From: Bacteroidales bacterium UBA3297
Lineage (GTDB): Bacteria; Bacteroidota; Bacteroidia; Bacteroidales; Paludibacteraceae
Direction: 5' to 3'
DNA length: 64,000 bases
NCBI GenBank assembly: GCA_002362105.1
Contig: DETD01000031.1
Location: 1 to 64,000 of the forward strand
In this document: positions 27,953 through 37,078 of the stretch, piece by piece
How positions within the stretch are numbered: the first letter of the stretch is position 1
Layout: the number at the start of each line of letters is the position of its first letter
Translations under genes and position numbers: made by a program
Notes under the pieces: model-generated
Database searches by the model: none
The model's input: the letters and a program-made list of their open reading frames with translations, nothing else
Told to the model about the DNA's origin: nothing

Positions 27953-28894
27953 ATGGCAACAGAAACAATTACCGGTTCATGGAAAGCGAACCGTGACGGA
28001 AGAATCAGTGCAAACGCATACGCTATCTGCTCCGACATTCTAACCCTTGACAACGATGGCCGTGTATTCCGACAGTTCGACACGACTAAAGTAGTAGACA
28101 ACGATGACAACTTGAAAGAAAAGTACCGTGTGATAGTAACATTGGTGGGCAGATACACCTTAGAAAGCGACGTGCTTCGTTTCAGTGATATGAATCCACG
28201 CTTTGAGAATGCCGAGTATTCGATTGAAGGCAGTTCACCAGAAAAGAAAAAGGCCCTAGATACCACTGAAACACACGAGAAATACAAAGCTATTTTAAAA
28301 AGTTTGATAGCGGAAGTGATGATGAACAAGGCCCTAGAATGCCAACAGGGGAATTCTGGCAACATACCTCCCTGCCATGTGAGGGTAGAAAACAACCAAT
28401 TGGTTATGAAGTGGGAAGGTTACGACGCCGAAGACCGAATGAACCAATGCGAAGAACCCGCCAACCTGAATCGTACAGAACCTGCAATACCAGTTGAGGA
28501 GGCACTCAACTCGGTTGCAAACCGCTTTTTCAGAGCCGTCACCGAAGGCGACTGCACCTATTTGAACAATGTTACCCTCCTTATGCCTTGCGGCATTGAG
28601 AAAAACGGGAACAACACATCCATCAAAATAGAGCCGCTTGTTGCAGGAAATATGAAACTCATTGTTGTCTTTACCGATAAAGTCACCATGGGGAAAACCG
28701 AATTAAAACAAGGGAGAATGGGTACTAAACCTGTATATATGCACGAACTAAGCCAACTAATGGGACCTTTTGACGGCATATGTGTCAACCCTGTTAACGG
28801 GAAATCGATCTGCCTCCGGCAAGAAATGGTTGAGGCAATGGCTAATGGCAAATGGGGCGGCATTGACGACAACGGTCACCCTGTTATACAATAG
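27953..28894 (+). CDS. Cytoplasmic protein with C-terminal SseB-like domain
   Basis: The 313-residue protein has no signal peptide. Residues 1 to about 150 resemble a small lipocalin-type beta domain (ETITGSWKANRDG at the start, IVTLVGRYTLESDVLRF). Residues about 165-310 resemble the SseB N-terminal domain: an amphipathic helix with FFRAVTEGDCTYL, a block of beta strands, VVFTDKVTMGK, and the end pattern LMGPFDGICVNPVNGKSICLR. SseB-like domains occur in secreted-enhancer and polymorphic-toxin immunity proteins, but their role is poorly defined. The assignment is tentative. Confidence 0.6.
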   Translation: MATETITGSWKANRDGRISANAYAICSDILTLDNDGRVFRQFDTTKVVDNDDNLKEKYRVIVTLVGRYTLESDVLRFSDMNPRFENAEYSIEGSSPEKKKALDTTETHEKYKAILKSLIAEVMMNKALECQQGNSGNIPPCHVRVENNQLVMKWEGYDAEDRMNQCEEPANLNRTEPAIPVEEALNSVANRFFRAVTEGDCTYLNNVTLLMPCGIEKNGNNTSIKIEPLVAGNMKLIVVFTDKVTMGKTELKQGRMGTKPVYMHELSQLMGPFDGICVNPVNGKSICLRQEMVEAMANGKWGGIDDNGHPVIQ

Positions 28895-28998
28895 ACATAC
28901 TTACAGCTTCAAATAAGGTTTCTTTGCGTACAGGCTTCTCAGTAAAGTCAACTGCTAGCAAAATCACCGCTAAATTAGGTGAATAAAATCCATCCTGT

Positions 28999-29064
28999 GG
29001 AGGGGGCTGTGACTTTCGTTATGTTATTTTGATACAACAATTAGAAATGTTCACACCCTCCGCC
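28999..29064. repeat. Imperfect inverted repeat in a 299-bp gap
   Basis: GGAGGGGGCTGTGA at 28999-29012 faces TCACACCCTCCGCC at 29051-29064. The flanking minus-strand sequence has a stop-free frame of about 43 codons without a start codon. Confidence 0.4.
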
Positions 29065-29113
29065 ATTCCCGTTTCATAGGGACTTGGAAACACCAAGAAT
29101 GCCTTTTTTAGCT

Positions 29114-29122
29114 TATTTTTGC
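29114..29122 (+). promoter_or_regulatory. -7 element of the methyltransferase-like gene
   Basis: TATTTTTGC is a full consensus match about 72 bp before the ATG at 29194. Confidence 0.5.
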
Positions 29123-29193
29123 AAGAGACAAGAAACAGGAGGAAAATAACAAAACTTCCAAATAGTTTCCACACAAATACGTTTAATTAGAAT

Positions 29194-30201
29194 ATGCAAG
29201 CAGCCGACATACAAAGAATGCGTTCCTTACTACAGACCAGAGACCGCAATTTCAACATTTTTGAAGCCTATAGCAACTATTTGGACCAATGCGCCGACTA
29301 CATCACCCCCGAAATGATGCGGGAGATGATGAACGACTACCACCTTGACGAGCTGACCGCCTACCAACTGCTTTTTGCTGCGGCAATTGGAGCTAACGAA
29401 GACGAGGGCGAAGAGGCCCGTTACTACAACGAGCACTACATAAAACCATCGATCAGCCGACTAACGCCAGAAACTTACACAAACAACGCCTTCTACAAGA
29501 ACATTCGCATACCCGAGAAAAAGCACGGGCGCTGGCAGCTGGGCACAGAATACTACAAGCCCTACGAAGCATTTATCTGGCAGGATATTCGCTGCCAACA
29601 TAATCTGGAAGAAGTGCCACAAATAGGCTTTTTCAGCGAAACCTTTCACTTTCCGGCCGTATTGGAAGACGGACGGGAATGGATGAGCACGAAACCCAAC
29701 GAAGTTGAGACCATACAGCCGGCCATAGACGCAGCAAAAGGCAGTGTCACCGCGTTCGGGCTGGGGCTGGGTTACTTCGCCTATATGGCAAGCGAGAAAG
29801 ACGAAGTGGAACGGGTTACAGTGGTGGAACGCGACAGCGACGCCATTGCCCTGTTTGAGGAGATTACACGTCCGCAAATGCGGCATAAAGAAAAGATAAG
29901 CATTATAAAGGACGACGCCTTCAACTATGCTTGCCAAACTCTGCCCCACCAAAGGGCCGATTTTGCATTTGTCGACCTCTGGCACGATGCGGCAGACGGT
30001 GTGGAACTCTACACACGCATGCGGCAATTGGAACACCTAAGTCCAAACACCACATTCAGCTACTGGGTAGAAGACACCCTGCTAAGCCATCTCCGTTGGA
30101 AGCGGCTCGACGAAATGGTGTGTAAATTCAGAAACGGAGAGTGCGACTACAAAACAGTTATAGAAGCACTACAAAATAAGAACTTGCGGATGTCTGTTTA
30201 A
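29194..30201 (+). CDS. SAM-dependent methyltransferase-like protein
   Basis: The 335-residue cytoplasmic protein has an all-helical N-terminal half (about 1-100) of unknown type. From about residue 180 it shows a class I Rossmann fold: VTAFGLGLGYFAYMAS as the glycine-rich loop, VERVTVVERD as the strand-2 acidic residue, then IIKDDAF and ADFAFVDLWHDAADG. The motif set resembles spermidine-synthase-like methyltransferases. The substrate is unknown and the gene stands alone. Confidence 0.7.
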   Translation: MQAADIQRMRSLLQTRDRNFNIFEAYSNYLDQCADYITPEMMREMMNDYHLDELTAYQLLFAAAIGANEDEGEEARYYNEHYIKPSISRLTPETYTNNAFYKNIRIPEKKHGRWQLGTEYYKPYEAFIWQDIRCQHNLEEVPQIGFFSETFHFPAVLEDGREWMSTKPNEVETIQPAIDAAKGSVTAFGLGLGYFAYMASEKDEVERVTVVERDSDAIALFEEITRPQMRHKEKISIIKDDAFNYACQTLPHQRADFAFVDLWHDAADGVELYTRMRQLEHLSPNTTFSYWVEDTLLSHLRWKRLDEMVCKFRNGECDYKTVIEALQNKNLRMSV

Positions 30202-30234
30202 CCTACTGTTACAATGCGCATCTACACTACGATA

Positions 30235-30570
30235 CTATTTCATGAAACTGTTACTACACACTTGATAGTAGCGTTCTCCTATGCGAAAATAACGGGCATC
30301 ATCCCCATAAATAATCACTTTTAAAGTATCTCCTTTCACATTTTTATTAATCAGAAACAAAGTTTGAACGTCGGCACCAATAACAGGATATTTTATTGGT
30401 TTAGAATTATTTATATCGTTTATCAGTTTATCAATATTTGAAAATTCCACCTTTCCCCCAAATTTTTCGAGGGTATAAAACTTGTAACTATCCGGTATCA
30501 TTTTGTATGAAACTGTATGATTACAACTTAAAAGGAGCAATGAGCTAACAAGCAATACTAGTGTCTTCAT
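30235..30570 (-). CDS. Small lipoprotein of unknown function
   Basis: The 111-residue protein (from the ATG at 30570; a second ATG three codons upstream is also possible) has a signal peptide with lipobox LLSC. The mature part is short and mixed alpha/beta, with a VIIYGDDARYFRIGERYY stretch near the C-terminus. It sits directly behind a 42-codon fragment on the same strand. The layout, a broken gene followed by a lipoprotein, resembles the one at 38.0-39.0 kb. I do not recognise a family. Confidence 0.65.
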   Translation of the reverse strand: MKTLVLLVSSLLLLSCNHTVSYKMIPDSYKFYTLEKFGGKVEFSNIDKLINDINNSKPIKYPVIGADVQTLFLINKNVKGDTLKVIIYGDDARYFRIGERYYQVCSNSFMK

Positions 30571-30584
30571 AGCTTTCACAAATT

Positions 30585-30713
30585 TTATTTTTTTGCATTT
30601 TCTGCGATTTCATCAAGAAAAAACACGGGCTGATTCTCTATTACCATTATTTGAATCTTGTTTTCCAAGCAATAAAAAGGAGCTAATGTATCTTCGCAAC
30701 CAGTGAAAAACAT
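30585..30713 (-). pseudogene. 42-codon 3' remnant of a gene
   Basis: A frame from 30713 to the TAA at 30585 encodes a plausible protein tail (TGCEDTLAPFYCLENKI, then PVFFLDEIAENAKK). It ends 14 bp before the lipoprotein ATG at 30570. No start-proximal part is present upstream, where the promoter region of the esterase gene begins. It may be the truncated end of a gene cut when the esterase-regulator segment arrived, or a genuine small gene. Confidence 0.4.
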
Positions 30714-30748
30714 TTGCAATCTGTAAAACACTTTAAATTTAACAAATC

Positions 30749-33259
30749 ATGAAAACAAGGAAATGGTTACTAGCTGTATTTTGCGTAGGATCGCTCAATG
30801 CCTTTTCTCAAGGATGGGGATTCGGAGGTAATGGATCTTCCGGATTGAGCACCTACACTTCTAAGAAAGATGTCAATTACGTCGGAGACGGAAAGGACTA
30901 CCACACGATGGATATTTATTATCCGCAGGAAGAGAAAGCCTCTTATCCCGTCATCATCCATATCTACGGAAGTGCATGGTCGAGCAACAACTCGAAAGGG
31001 TCGGCCGACTTGACCACCGTTGGTGAAGGTGCGGTAAAGGCTGGCTACATTTTTGTAACTCCCAACCACCGTGCAAACAATGACGCACAATGGCCTGGAC
31101 AAATCAACGACATAAAGGCGGTGGTACGCTACCTAAGGGGTAACGCCAAGTCTTTGAAGATAGATACCTCTTTCATCGCCATCTCCGGTTTCTCCTCTGG
31201 TGCACATTTGGCAACCATGATGGGTACATCGCGCAACGTAAAGGAGTATACAGTAGGCTCCACAACAATGGATATAGAAGGAAAATTGGGACAATTCACG
31301 GACTTCAGCAGTAGCGTAGACGCCGTTTGCGATTGGTCGGGTCCTGTCATCCTGGATAAATTGGATTGTGGTTCTGCTATGGACTTGAATAGTTTCATTT
31401 CGCCAATGATGGGCAACTGCTCCGCTTTCCAATGTCCAGACAAATATGCTTTGGCAACAGCTGTCACCTTCATGGATCCGAGCGACCCTCCTCATTTGCT
31501 CATACACGGTTCGGAAGACGTTATCGTGGCTCAATGCCAAAGTCAGCTTTTCTACGAGGAGTTGCAGAAAAACAACATCGAAAGCAAGTTTATACCTACA
31601 GGGGGCGACCATAGTGTCAACACAGACAAGGTGCCAGATATGATTGAGTTCTTTAATGCCGCAAGGTTAAAGAAAACATCTAAAGGTGGTGAGCAAGATG
31701 ACAAGAAAGAAGAAAAGCAAGACGGTGATCAAGATAGTAAAAAAGGAGGCAACGGAACAATCATTGCCGCTGGTGAATATCCATTAAGCTACACCGTGGA
31801 GAACACAGGTGCCGATTGCGAAGATCCAGTATCTTTGAACAAAAACAACTTGAAGTCTTGCAAGACGTTACCTAACCCATTCGAATGGGCCGACGGTAGT
31901 GGCAAGGTAACCGACTTCTGCGACTGGTCTTGCCGTCGTAACGAAATCAAACGTGAAATTGAGTTCTGGGAAATCGGCGAGAAGCCTAAGTTCGACGACT
32001 TGGAAGCATCCTACTCGAACGGGACACTGACTGTCAAGATTCACAACGGCAGCAACACGCTCACGTTGACGAGCAAACTCTCCATTCCTTCCGGCAAAGG
32101 ACCCCACCCTATCGTCATCGGTATGGACAACAACACGGGTAGCCTGAACTCTTCCTACTTCTCCAAGTGCATCCAAGTGCCTTTCACGCACAAACAAATT
32201 GCAGAATATAACTCCGGGTTCGGCGGCAACGGTAGAAGTCAAAACGACCCCTTCTATAAGTTTTACCCTAACACATTCAACACCAAGGCAGACTACTGCG
32301 CATGGTCTTGGGGCATCAGCCGTTTGATTGACGGATTGGAGATTGTGAAAGACCAGATCGATGCAGACCTTAGCCACATCGCCGTAACGGGTTGTTCCTA
32401 TGCAGGTAAGATGGCCTTGTTCGCCGGTGCATTCGACGAGCGTGTCGCCTTGACTATCGCTCAAGAGTCAGGTGGTGGCGGTATCAACGCATGGCGTGTC
32501 GCTTCTGAGATAGGTTCCAGTGTGGAGGGCATCTCCAACACCAACTACGACTGGTTCCTTAGCAGTTTCAAGAACAACTTCCAATCTCAAATCGACAAAC
32601 TGCCATACGACCACCACGAGTTGATTGCCATGATTGCTCCCCGCGCATTCTTGGCATTCGGAAATCCTGGTTACACCTGGTTGGGCGACGAGGCCGGATA
32701 TGCATCGTTAAGGGCAGCCGAGGAGGTTTGGAAATCCATGGGCATTGAAGACCGTTTCGGCTACGTCATCGAAGGCGGACACGACCACTGCAACGCATCC
32801 AGCAACCAAAACAAGGCAGCTCAGGCGTTCATCAACAAGTTCTTGTATTGTGACGATTCTCAAAACACAAAGATCCGTACCAGCTCTGTGAACAAGGTTT
32901 ACAACAGCGGCAAATACGATTGGGGTGGCCACACGATGGTGAACAATGGCTGCGGAAACGGAAGCTTGTCGGGAACGGATATGGTGTATATGGAGGGAAA
33001 CGGAAATCAACTGTTCCAATGCGAGCCAAATCCCGCAAGTGACGAAACGACCGTCAGTTTCAGTCTCGCACAAAACTCTTTCGTAACGATTGAACTTTAC
33101 AACAGCATCGGTGTTAAGGTTATGGATATCGCATCTGGCGACTACTCGGAAGGGAACCATTCTTTGACCTTCTCCGTTAACAAACTGCCTCAAGGAATTT
33201 ATTTTTATGTTATGAATGCGACTGACTTCGCAGATAGCAAAAAATTGATTGTTAAATAA
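30749..33259 (+). CDS. Fused esterase: BD-FAE/acetyl-xylan-type esterase plus CE15 glucuronoyl esterase, T9SS type A
   Basis: The 836-residue protein has a signal peptide ending AFSQ. Residues about 40-310 form an alpha/beta-hydrolase with HIYGSAW (oxyanion strand), GFSSG with nucleophile Ser149, HGSEDVIV and GGDHSV, as in bifunctional feruloyl/acetyl xylan esterases. A lysine-aspartate-rich linker (about 315-340) follows. Residues about 355-710 match CE15 glucuronoyl esterases: GCS-YA-GK with Ser550, QESGGGG with Glu573 and GGHDHC with His678 or His680. The usual arginine after the serine is Tyr551. The last 80 residues are a T9SS type A tail (CEPNPASDETTVSF, GIYFYV, KKLIVK). It should cut ester links between xylan and lignin or acetyl groups outside the cell. 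A regulator gene follows. Confidence 0.88.
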   Translation: MKTRKWLLAVFCVGSLNAFSQGWGFGGNGSSGLSTYTSKKDVNYVGDGKDYHTMDIYYPQEEKASYPVIIHIYGSAWSSNNSKGSADLTTVGEGAVKAGYIFVTPNHRANNDAQWPGQINDIKAVVRYLRGNAKSLKIDTSFIAISGFSSGAHLATMMGTSRNVKEYTVGSTTMDIEGKLGQFTDFSSSVDAVCDWSGPVILDKLDCGSAMDLNSFISPMMGNCSAFQCPDKYALATAVTFMDPSDPPHLLIHGSEDVIVAQCQSQLFYEELQKNNIESKFIPTGGDHSVNTDKVPDMIEFFNAARLKKTSKGGEQDDKKEEKQDGDQDSKKGGNGTIIAAGEYPLSYTVENTGADCEDPVSLNKNNLKSCKTLPNPFEWADGSGKVTDFCDWSCRRNEIKREIEFWEIGEKPKFDDLEASYSNGTLTVKIHNGSNTLTLTSKLSIPSGKGPHPIVIGMDNNTGSLNSSYFSKCIQVPFTHKQIAEYNSGFGGNGRSQNDPFYKFYPNTFNTKADYCAWSWGISRLIDGLEIVKDQIDADLSHIAVTGCSYAGKMALFAGAFDERVALTIAQESGGGGINAWRVASEIGSSVEGISNTNYDWFLSSFKNNFQSQIDKLPYDHHELIAMIAPRAFLAFGNPGYTWLGDEAGYASLRAAEEVWKSMGIEDRFGYVIEGGHDHCNASSNQNKAAQAFINKFLYCDDSQNTKIRTSSVNKVYNSGKYDWGGHTMVNNGCGNGSLSGTDMVYMEGNGNQLFQCEPNPASDETTVSFSLAQNSFVTIELYNSIGVKVMDIASGDYSEGNHSLTFSVNKLPQGIYFYVMNATDFADSKKLIVK

Positions 33260-33277
33260 ATAAGATAATTCTTATGA

Positions 33278-33312
33278 ATCGGGGGGAGGAACGTGAGTTT
33301 CCTCCTCCCGAT
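33278..33312 (+). terminator. Hairpin after the fused esterase gene
   Basis: ATCGGGGGGAGGA pairs with TCCTCCTCCCGAT with one mismatch around a 9-nt loop. The T tail is weak. Confidence 0.6.
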
Positions 33313-33493
33313 ATTTAATTGTGTAATGTTTGTCTTCAATGGATTTTCAAAACGCCACTATAAAAATATATTCTTGGAACAATAGTTGCTATTTGCCGGC
33401 ATTTGTTGTACCTTGGCGAACTGCAACAAAAAGAGCTAAGGAACTGCATTCTTCAATTCCAACAAGCGTTTGTGGTAGTTCTCTTTTAAGTAA

Positions 33494-36400
33494 ATGAGGA
33501 AGTTTGTTCTTATATTGTGGTTCTGTTTTTTCTCCATGGGTGTCTACGCTTCCGTGGAGTCAAAGGTGCATGTGCGGTTCAAGCAATTTTCCACAGAGAA
33601 CGGGCTCTCCTCTAATTTGATTTTCGCCATGGCCCAAGACTCGTTGGGCTTCTTATGGCTGGGAACCGATTTTGGACTGGACCGCTTCGACGGAACTCTT
33701 TTTAAGCATTTCAGGAAGGATAAATATCCCAACATGCACAGGGAAGACCTTTACTATGTGGACTGTATGGACGGTGACGTCTATATAGGTGGCTTCAGCG
33801 GAACGTTTCAAAAATACGACCGCACAACAGACTCTTTCACCGACATGATGCCAACGGAGTTGGATTCCTTAGGCTATTCCCAGATAAAGGGAATGCACAC
33901 TTCCACTAACGGGGAACGCTACCTCTTTACGAATGAAAGAGTATTTCGCTACGATAACCAACTCAAACGATTCAACGCTAAATTCCAAGCGTTTGACTCC
34001 ATCTACTCGCCCTTTATTTCAACTTTGCACGTCGACGGAGATAACAGGTTCTGGATTGGTTCCATCAACCAACTGACGATTTATGATTCCAACGGGCTTA
34101 CATTGAAGGTTTTTGACCGCTGCGGCTACGTGACAGGAATTGTCCAAGAAGAGAAAAATACATGGATAGTCACGTTCATGAATAACCGGATTTGGATTGT
34201 AGAAAACCGTGGTGGAAAATTTCGTATCAAGGAAGAGATTCGTCCTCCTTTCAACAGGTTAAACAAAATGCAGAGGGGAAGGAACGGGCGCTATTGGTTC
34301 GCCACCGATGGAGACGGATTGTGGTTCGCCGACTCGATAAACGCTGCGACTACGTTTACCGAGGTAGTCCCCGCTAATGCCCCTACGGATGGATTGAGAA
34401 AAATATACTCCGTTGTCGAAAGCAAGGATGGTACAATCTGGATTGGCACGCAAAGCACAGGACTTTGGTCAATCAATATGGATGACCACCCCTCTATCGT
34501 ATATTCAAAAGACTATGGATTTCCTCTTTCGGCATGCACCTCCTTTGCGGAAGATGGTCAAGGGAACCTTTTGGTGGGAACGGATGGCAACGGTGTCTAT
34601 TCCGTCTCGCGCGATTTCAGAAAAATAAACCATTATCATCTTCCATGCGACAACGTCTTGGGTGTCACTTCTACGCGCAAAGGCATTTATGTCTCCACAT
34701 GGGGAGGGGGACTCTTCACATTTTCGCCTTCAACCGGACAGTACACCCCCATCCGCTACGCTCCAGACTTCAATCCGACAAATATATTTTTTCATCTCTG
34801 CGAAACGAATGACGGCACGTTATGGGCCTGTTCTGCTAACGATGACCCGTATGTCAAACATCCGAATGAGCCCTGGCGGAGAATTTCTTTGAAAGACACC
34901 TCATCTTCTAATTGGGAAAGTAAATGGACGACCCGGGTCTTGAACGCCTCTGGTTCGTCGAAATGGATTCTTACCACCAATCTGCTGTGGTTTTTCGACG
35001 GGAAGACCCCCCTTCTTGTCCACCCAGAACTATACGTTTCAAAGACACACAATCCCTTTGCCGTGATTGACGCGGATTGCGACGAGGAGGGCAATCTCTT
35101 TGTGCTCTCTAACCATGGAATCCTAAGGTTTTCAGTCAACGATTGGGCGATAGATACTCTCTCGTTTATACCGAAAGACACTTACCGAATCATCCAACGG
35201 GACAACAATGGGAACTTTTGGATCGCCTCGGTTAACGGAATCTTCTCATTTGACTACAAAAAACAAACCTACTCAAGGCTGCCGGGCGACTACCCAGACT
35301 TGTTTTACTATAAATCAAGCTACAAGGACGCTAATGGTCGACTTTATTTTGGCACGGCAGACGGTTTTTATTCCTTCAACCCACAAAACATTGCGCCAGA
35401 CACCTTCATCCAGCACCTCTCTTTTGCGGAGTTGTATATTTCAAAAGAAAAAGTCGGTAGCGACAATCCGTTGGTAAAAGCGGGCGACCTCTCCGACTTG
35501 AAAATGTTGGAACTAAGGTATGGCATGACGGACGTGGACCTGCATGTTGACCTTGTTGACTATTCAGAAAGGGGAAAAGCTTTCCTACGCTACCGCCTGA
35601 AAGGACTTACTGATACATGGACCTCCGTCGACGCAAAAAGAGTCATCTCATTCAATTTCATACCGACAGGGCATTATACGTTGGAGGTGGAAGCCTACCG
35701 CTCTGATGTAGAGAAACCCTTGAAACGTATTTCGTTGAACATAAACGTTCTTCCCCCTTGGTGGGAGACCTGGTGGTTTTATATGCTGTTGTTGCTGATG
35801 GCGAGTGCGGTCTTATTCATCCCGTTGCACAAAAAGATTACCCGTTTGAAAGAGGAGAAGGCTTTGCTGAAGAATGAGATAGATGAGCAAACTGCGTTGT
35901 TGGACAAAACAAGGCGTGAACGTCAAAAACTGATTCATGCCCTGACCTACGACCTACACAATCCGCTCTTTGCTGTGGTGGGAGATCCATCCGCCATCTC
36001 CGAGGAGACCTCGACGGAAGAGATTGTCGAACTGGTGATTGACAAGGCATTACTGGCAGACAGTGTGCTCTTGTTGATAGGTATGAATCCAGAGACAAAC
36101 AATGGCATCAAAACGATGCTGAGCAACTATGTTTGTGTGAAGGAAGCTTCGAATTGGAACGAGGCCATTAAGTCGTTGGAGATGTACTCCCCAGATATCA
36201 TCATCTGCGATATGGAGAGCACCATGAAAGAGGAGATGGACGGCATGCTCTCGTCCGACCTGCTCAAGCATATCCCCATCCTTTTTGTCTCCGACAAGAA
36301 CGAAGAGACCGACCGGTTGTTGGGTCTGCTATGTGGAGCCTTGGACTTTATGGCGAAACCATTCAATCAGTTGGAACTGCTGTTGAAGTTAGCTAATATA

Positions 36401-36814
36401 TTGAAAGTAACGCAGGAACAGCAAAAAGTCATATTACAACGGACCATGACAAGCAAGATGAAGAATATTATGGACAATTCCCAACAGGAGGAATCCATCC
36501 ATCCCTTCCTTCAATCTTTTGTCGATGCCGTCAGAAACAGTTACCAAGACAGTGACACATCACCAGACACCCTCTCTTCGGCGCTCTCTGTGAGCAAACC
36601 GACCATGAATAGGAAAATCAAGACCTTGACAGGCAAGACTCCGATGGAGTGGCTGACTGAGTATAGGCTCAACAAATCCCTTCAATTGTTGCAAGACCAC
36701 AATGAAGGAAGAAACATATCGGAAATAGCTTATGAAGTAGGATTCAACGATCCTTCATACTTCACGAAAAAATTCAGGGATCACTTTGGAGTCCTCCCTT
36801 CACAGGTGACTTGA
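33494..36814 (+). CDS. Hybrid two-component-type regulator lacking its kinase (Reg_prop, Y_Y_Y, REC, AraC HTH)
   Basis: The 1,106-residue protein has a signal peptide, about 14 Reg_prop blades (for example GLSSNLI, DSLGFLWLGTDFGLDRFDG) to about residue 660, a Y_Y_Y domain to about 750 and one membrane segment at about 756-776. Where a histidine-kinase H box is expected, Y819-DLHNPL replaces the usual HDLRNPL, and no ATPase domain follows. A receiver-like domain begins near 857: the acidic pair is replaced by Gly863-Met864, but Asp906 and Lys955 (AKPF) remain. The last 90 residues are an AraC-type helix-turn-helix (ISEIAYEVGFNDPSYFTKKFRDHFG). Normal members run to about 1,300-1,400 residues. 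It follows the esterase gene and probably controls it, by signalling other than phosphorelay. Confidence 0.9.
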   Translation: MRKFVLILWFCFFSMGVYASVESKVHVRFKQFSTENGLSSNLIFAMAQDSLGFLWLGTDFGLDRFDGTLFKHFRKDKYPNMHREDLYYVDCMDGDVYIGGFSGTFQKYDRTTDSFTDMMPTELDSLGYSQIKGMHTSTNGERYLFTNERVFRYDNQLKRFNAKFQAFDSIYSPFISTLHVDGDNRFWIGSINQLTIYDSNGLTLKVFDRCGYVTGIVQEEKNTWIVTFMNNRIWIVENRGGKFRIKEEIRPPFNRLNKMQRGRNGRYWFATDGDGLWFADSINAATTFTEVVPANAPTDGLRKIYSVVESKDGTIWIGTQSTGLWSINMDDHPSIVYSKDYGFPLSACTSFAEDGQGNLLVGTDGNGVYSVSRDFRKINHYHLPCDNVLGVTSTRKGIYVSTWGGGLFTFSPSTGQYTPIRYAPDFNPTNIFFHLCETNDGTLWACSANDDPYVKHPNEPWRRISLKDTSSSNWESKWTTRVLNASGSSKWILTTNLLWFFDGKTPLLVHPELYVSKTHNPFAVIDADCDEEGNLFVLSNHGILRFSVNDWAIDTLSFIPKDTYRIIQRDNNGNFWIASVNGIFSFDYKKQTYSRLPGDYPDLFYYKSSYKDANGRLYFGTADGFYSFNPQNIAPDTFIQHLSFAELYISKEKVGSDNPLVKAGDLSDLKMLELRYGMTDVDLHVDLVDYSERGKAFLRYRLKGLTDTWTSVDAKRVISFNFIPTGHYTLEVEAYRSDVEKPLKRISLNINVLPPWWETWWFYMLLLLMASAVLFIPLHKKITRLKEEKALLKNEIDEQTALLDKTRRERQKLIHALTYDLHNPLFAVVGDPSAISEETSTEEIVELVIDKALLADSVLLLIGMNPETNNGIKTMLSNYVCVKEASNWNEAIKSLEMYSPDIIICDMESTMKEEMDGMLSSDLLKHIPILFVSDKNEETDRLLGLLCGALDFMAKPFNQLELLLKLANILKVTQEQQKVILQRTMTSKMKNIMDNSQQEESIHPFLQSFVDAVRNSYQDSDTSPDTLSSALSVSKPTMNRKIKTLTGKTPMEWLTEYRLNKSLQLLQDHNEGRNISEIAYEVGFNDPSYFTKKFRDHFGVLPSQVT

Positions 36815-37078
36815 ACTGTCGCACCTTCGGCGCTCACATACTCCGTCATACAATTCGTAGGGTTTACACCCTACGCTAGCAGATATCGCACCTTCGGTGC
36901 TCACGCTTGTCTAGTAAGGCTCGGCAACACATAGAGGTTTGGCCAGCGCCGAAGGTGCGGAAGTCGGCAGTGTAGTGCGTGAGCGCTACGCTGTCATTAC
37001 ACGCATTGGGGAGCGCTGAAAGTGCGACAGATTTGTGCATCTTGTTTTGGATGTCGGAGGATGGGCAACAACATAAGG
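36815..37078. other. Palindrome-rich gap with the first copy of a 133-bp repeat
   Basis: Between the regulator and a convergent lipoprotein gene lie several short mirrored elements: CGCACCTTCGGYGCTCAC occurs twice and its inverse GCGCCGAAGGTGCGG once, plus a CGTAGGG/CCCTACG hairpin near 36851-36877. No gene is seen. Confidence 0.6.
36941..37072. repeat. Dispersed 133-bp repeat, copy A
   Basis: This block matches 39022-39154 at all but about seven positions, including one single-base indel. It contains the internal palindrome GTGTAGTGCGTGAGCGCTACGC with ATTACAC. Confidence 0.85.

Noticed and set aside
30749..36814. A complete polysaccharide utilisation locus
   Set aside because: An esterase and a regulator are present, but no SusC/SusD pair is encoded here or next to the GH43 gene; the TonB receptor at 13.6 kb lacks the SusC-type N-terminal extension and a SusD partner.
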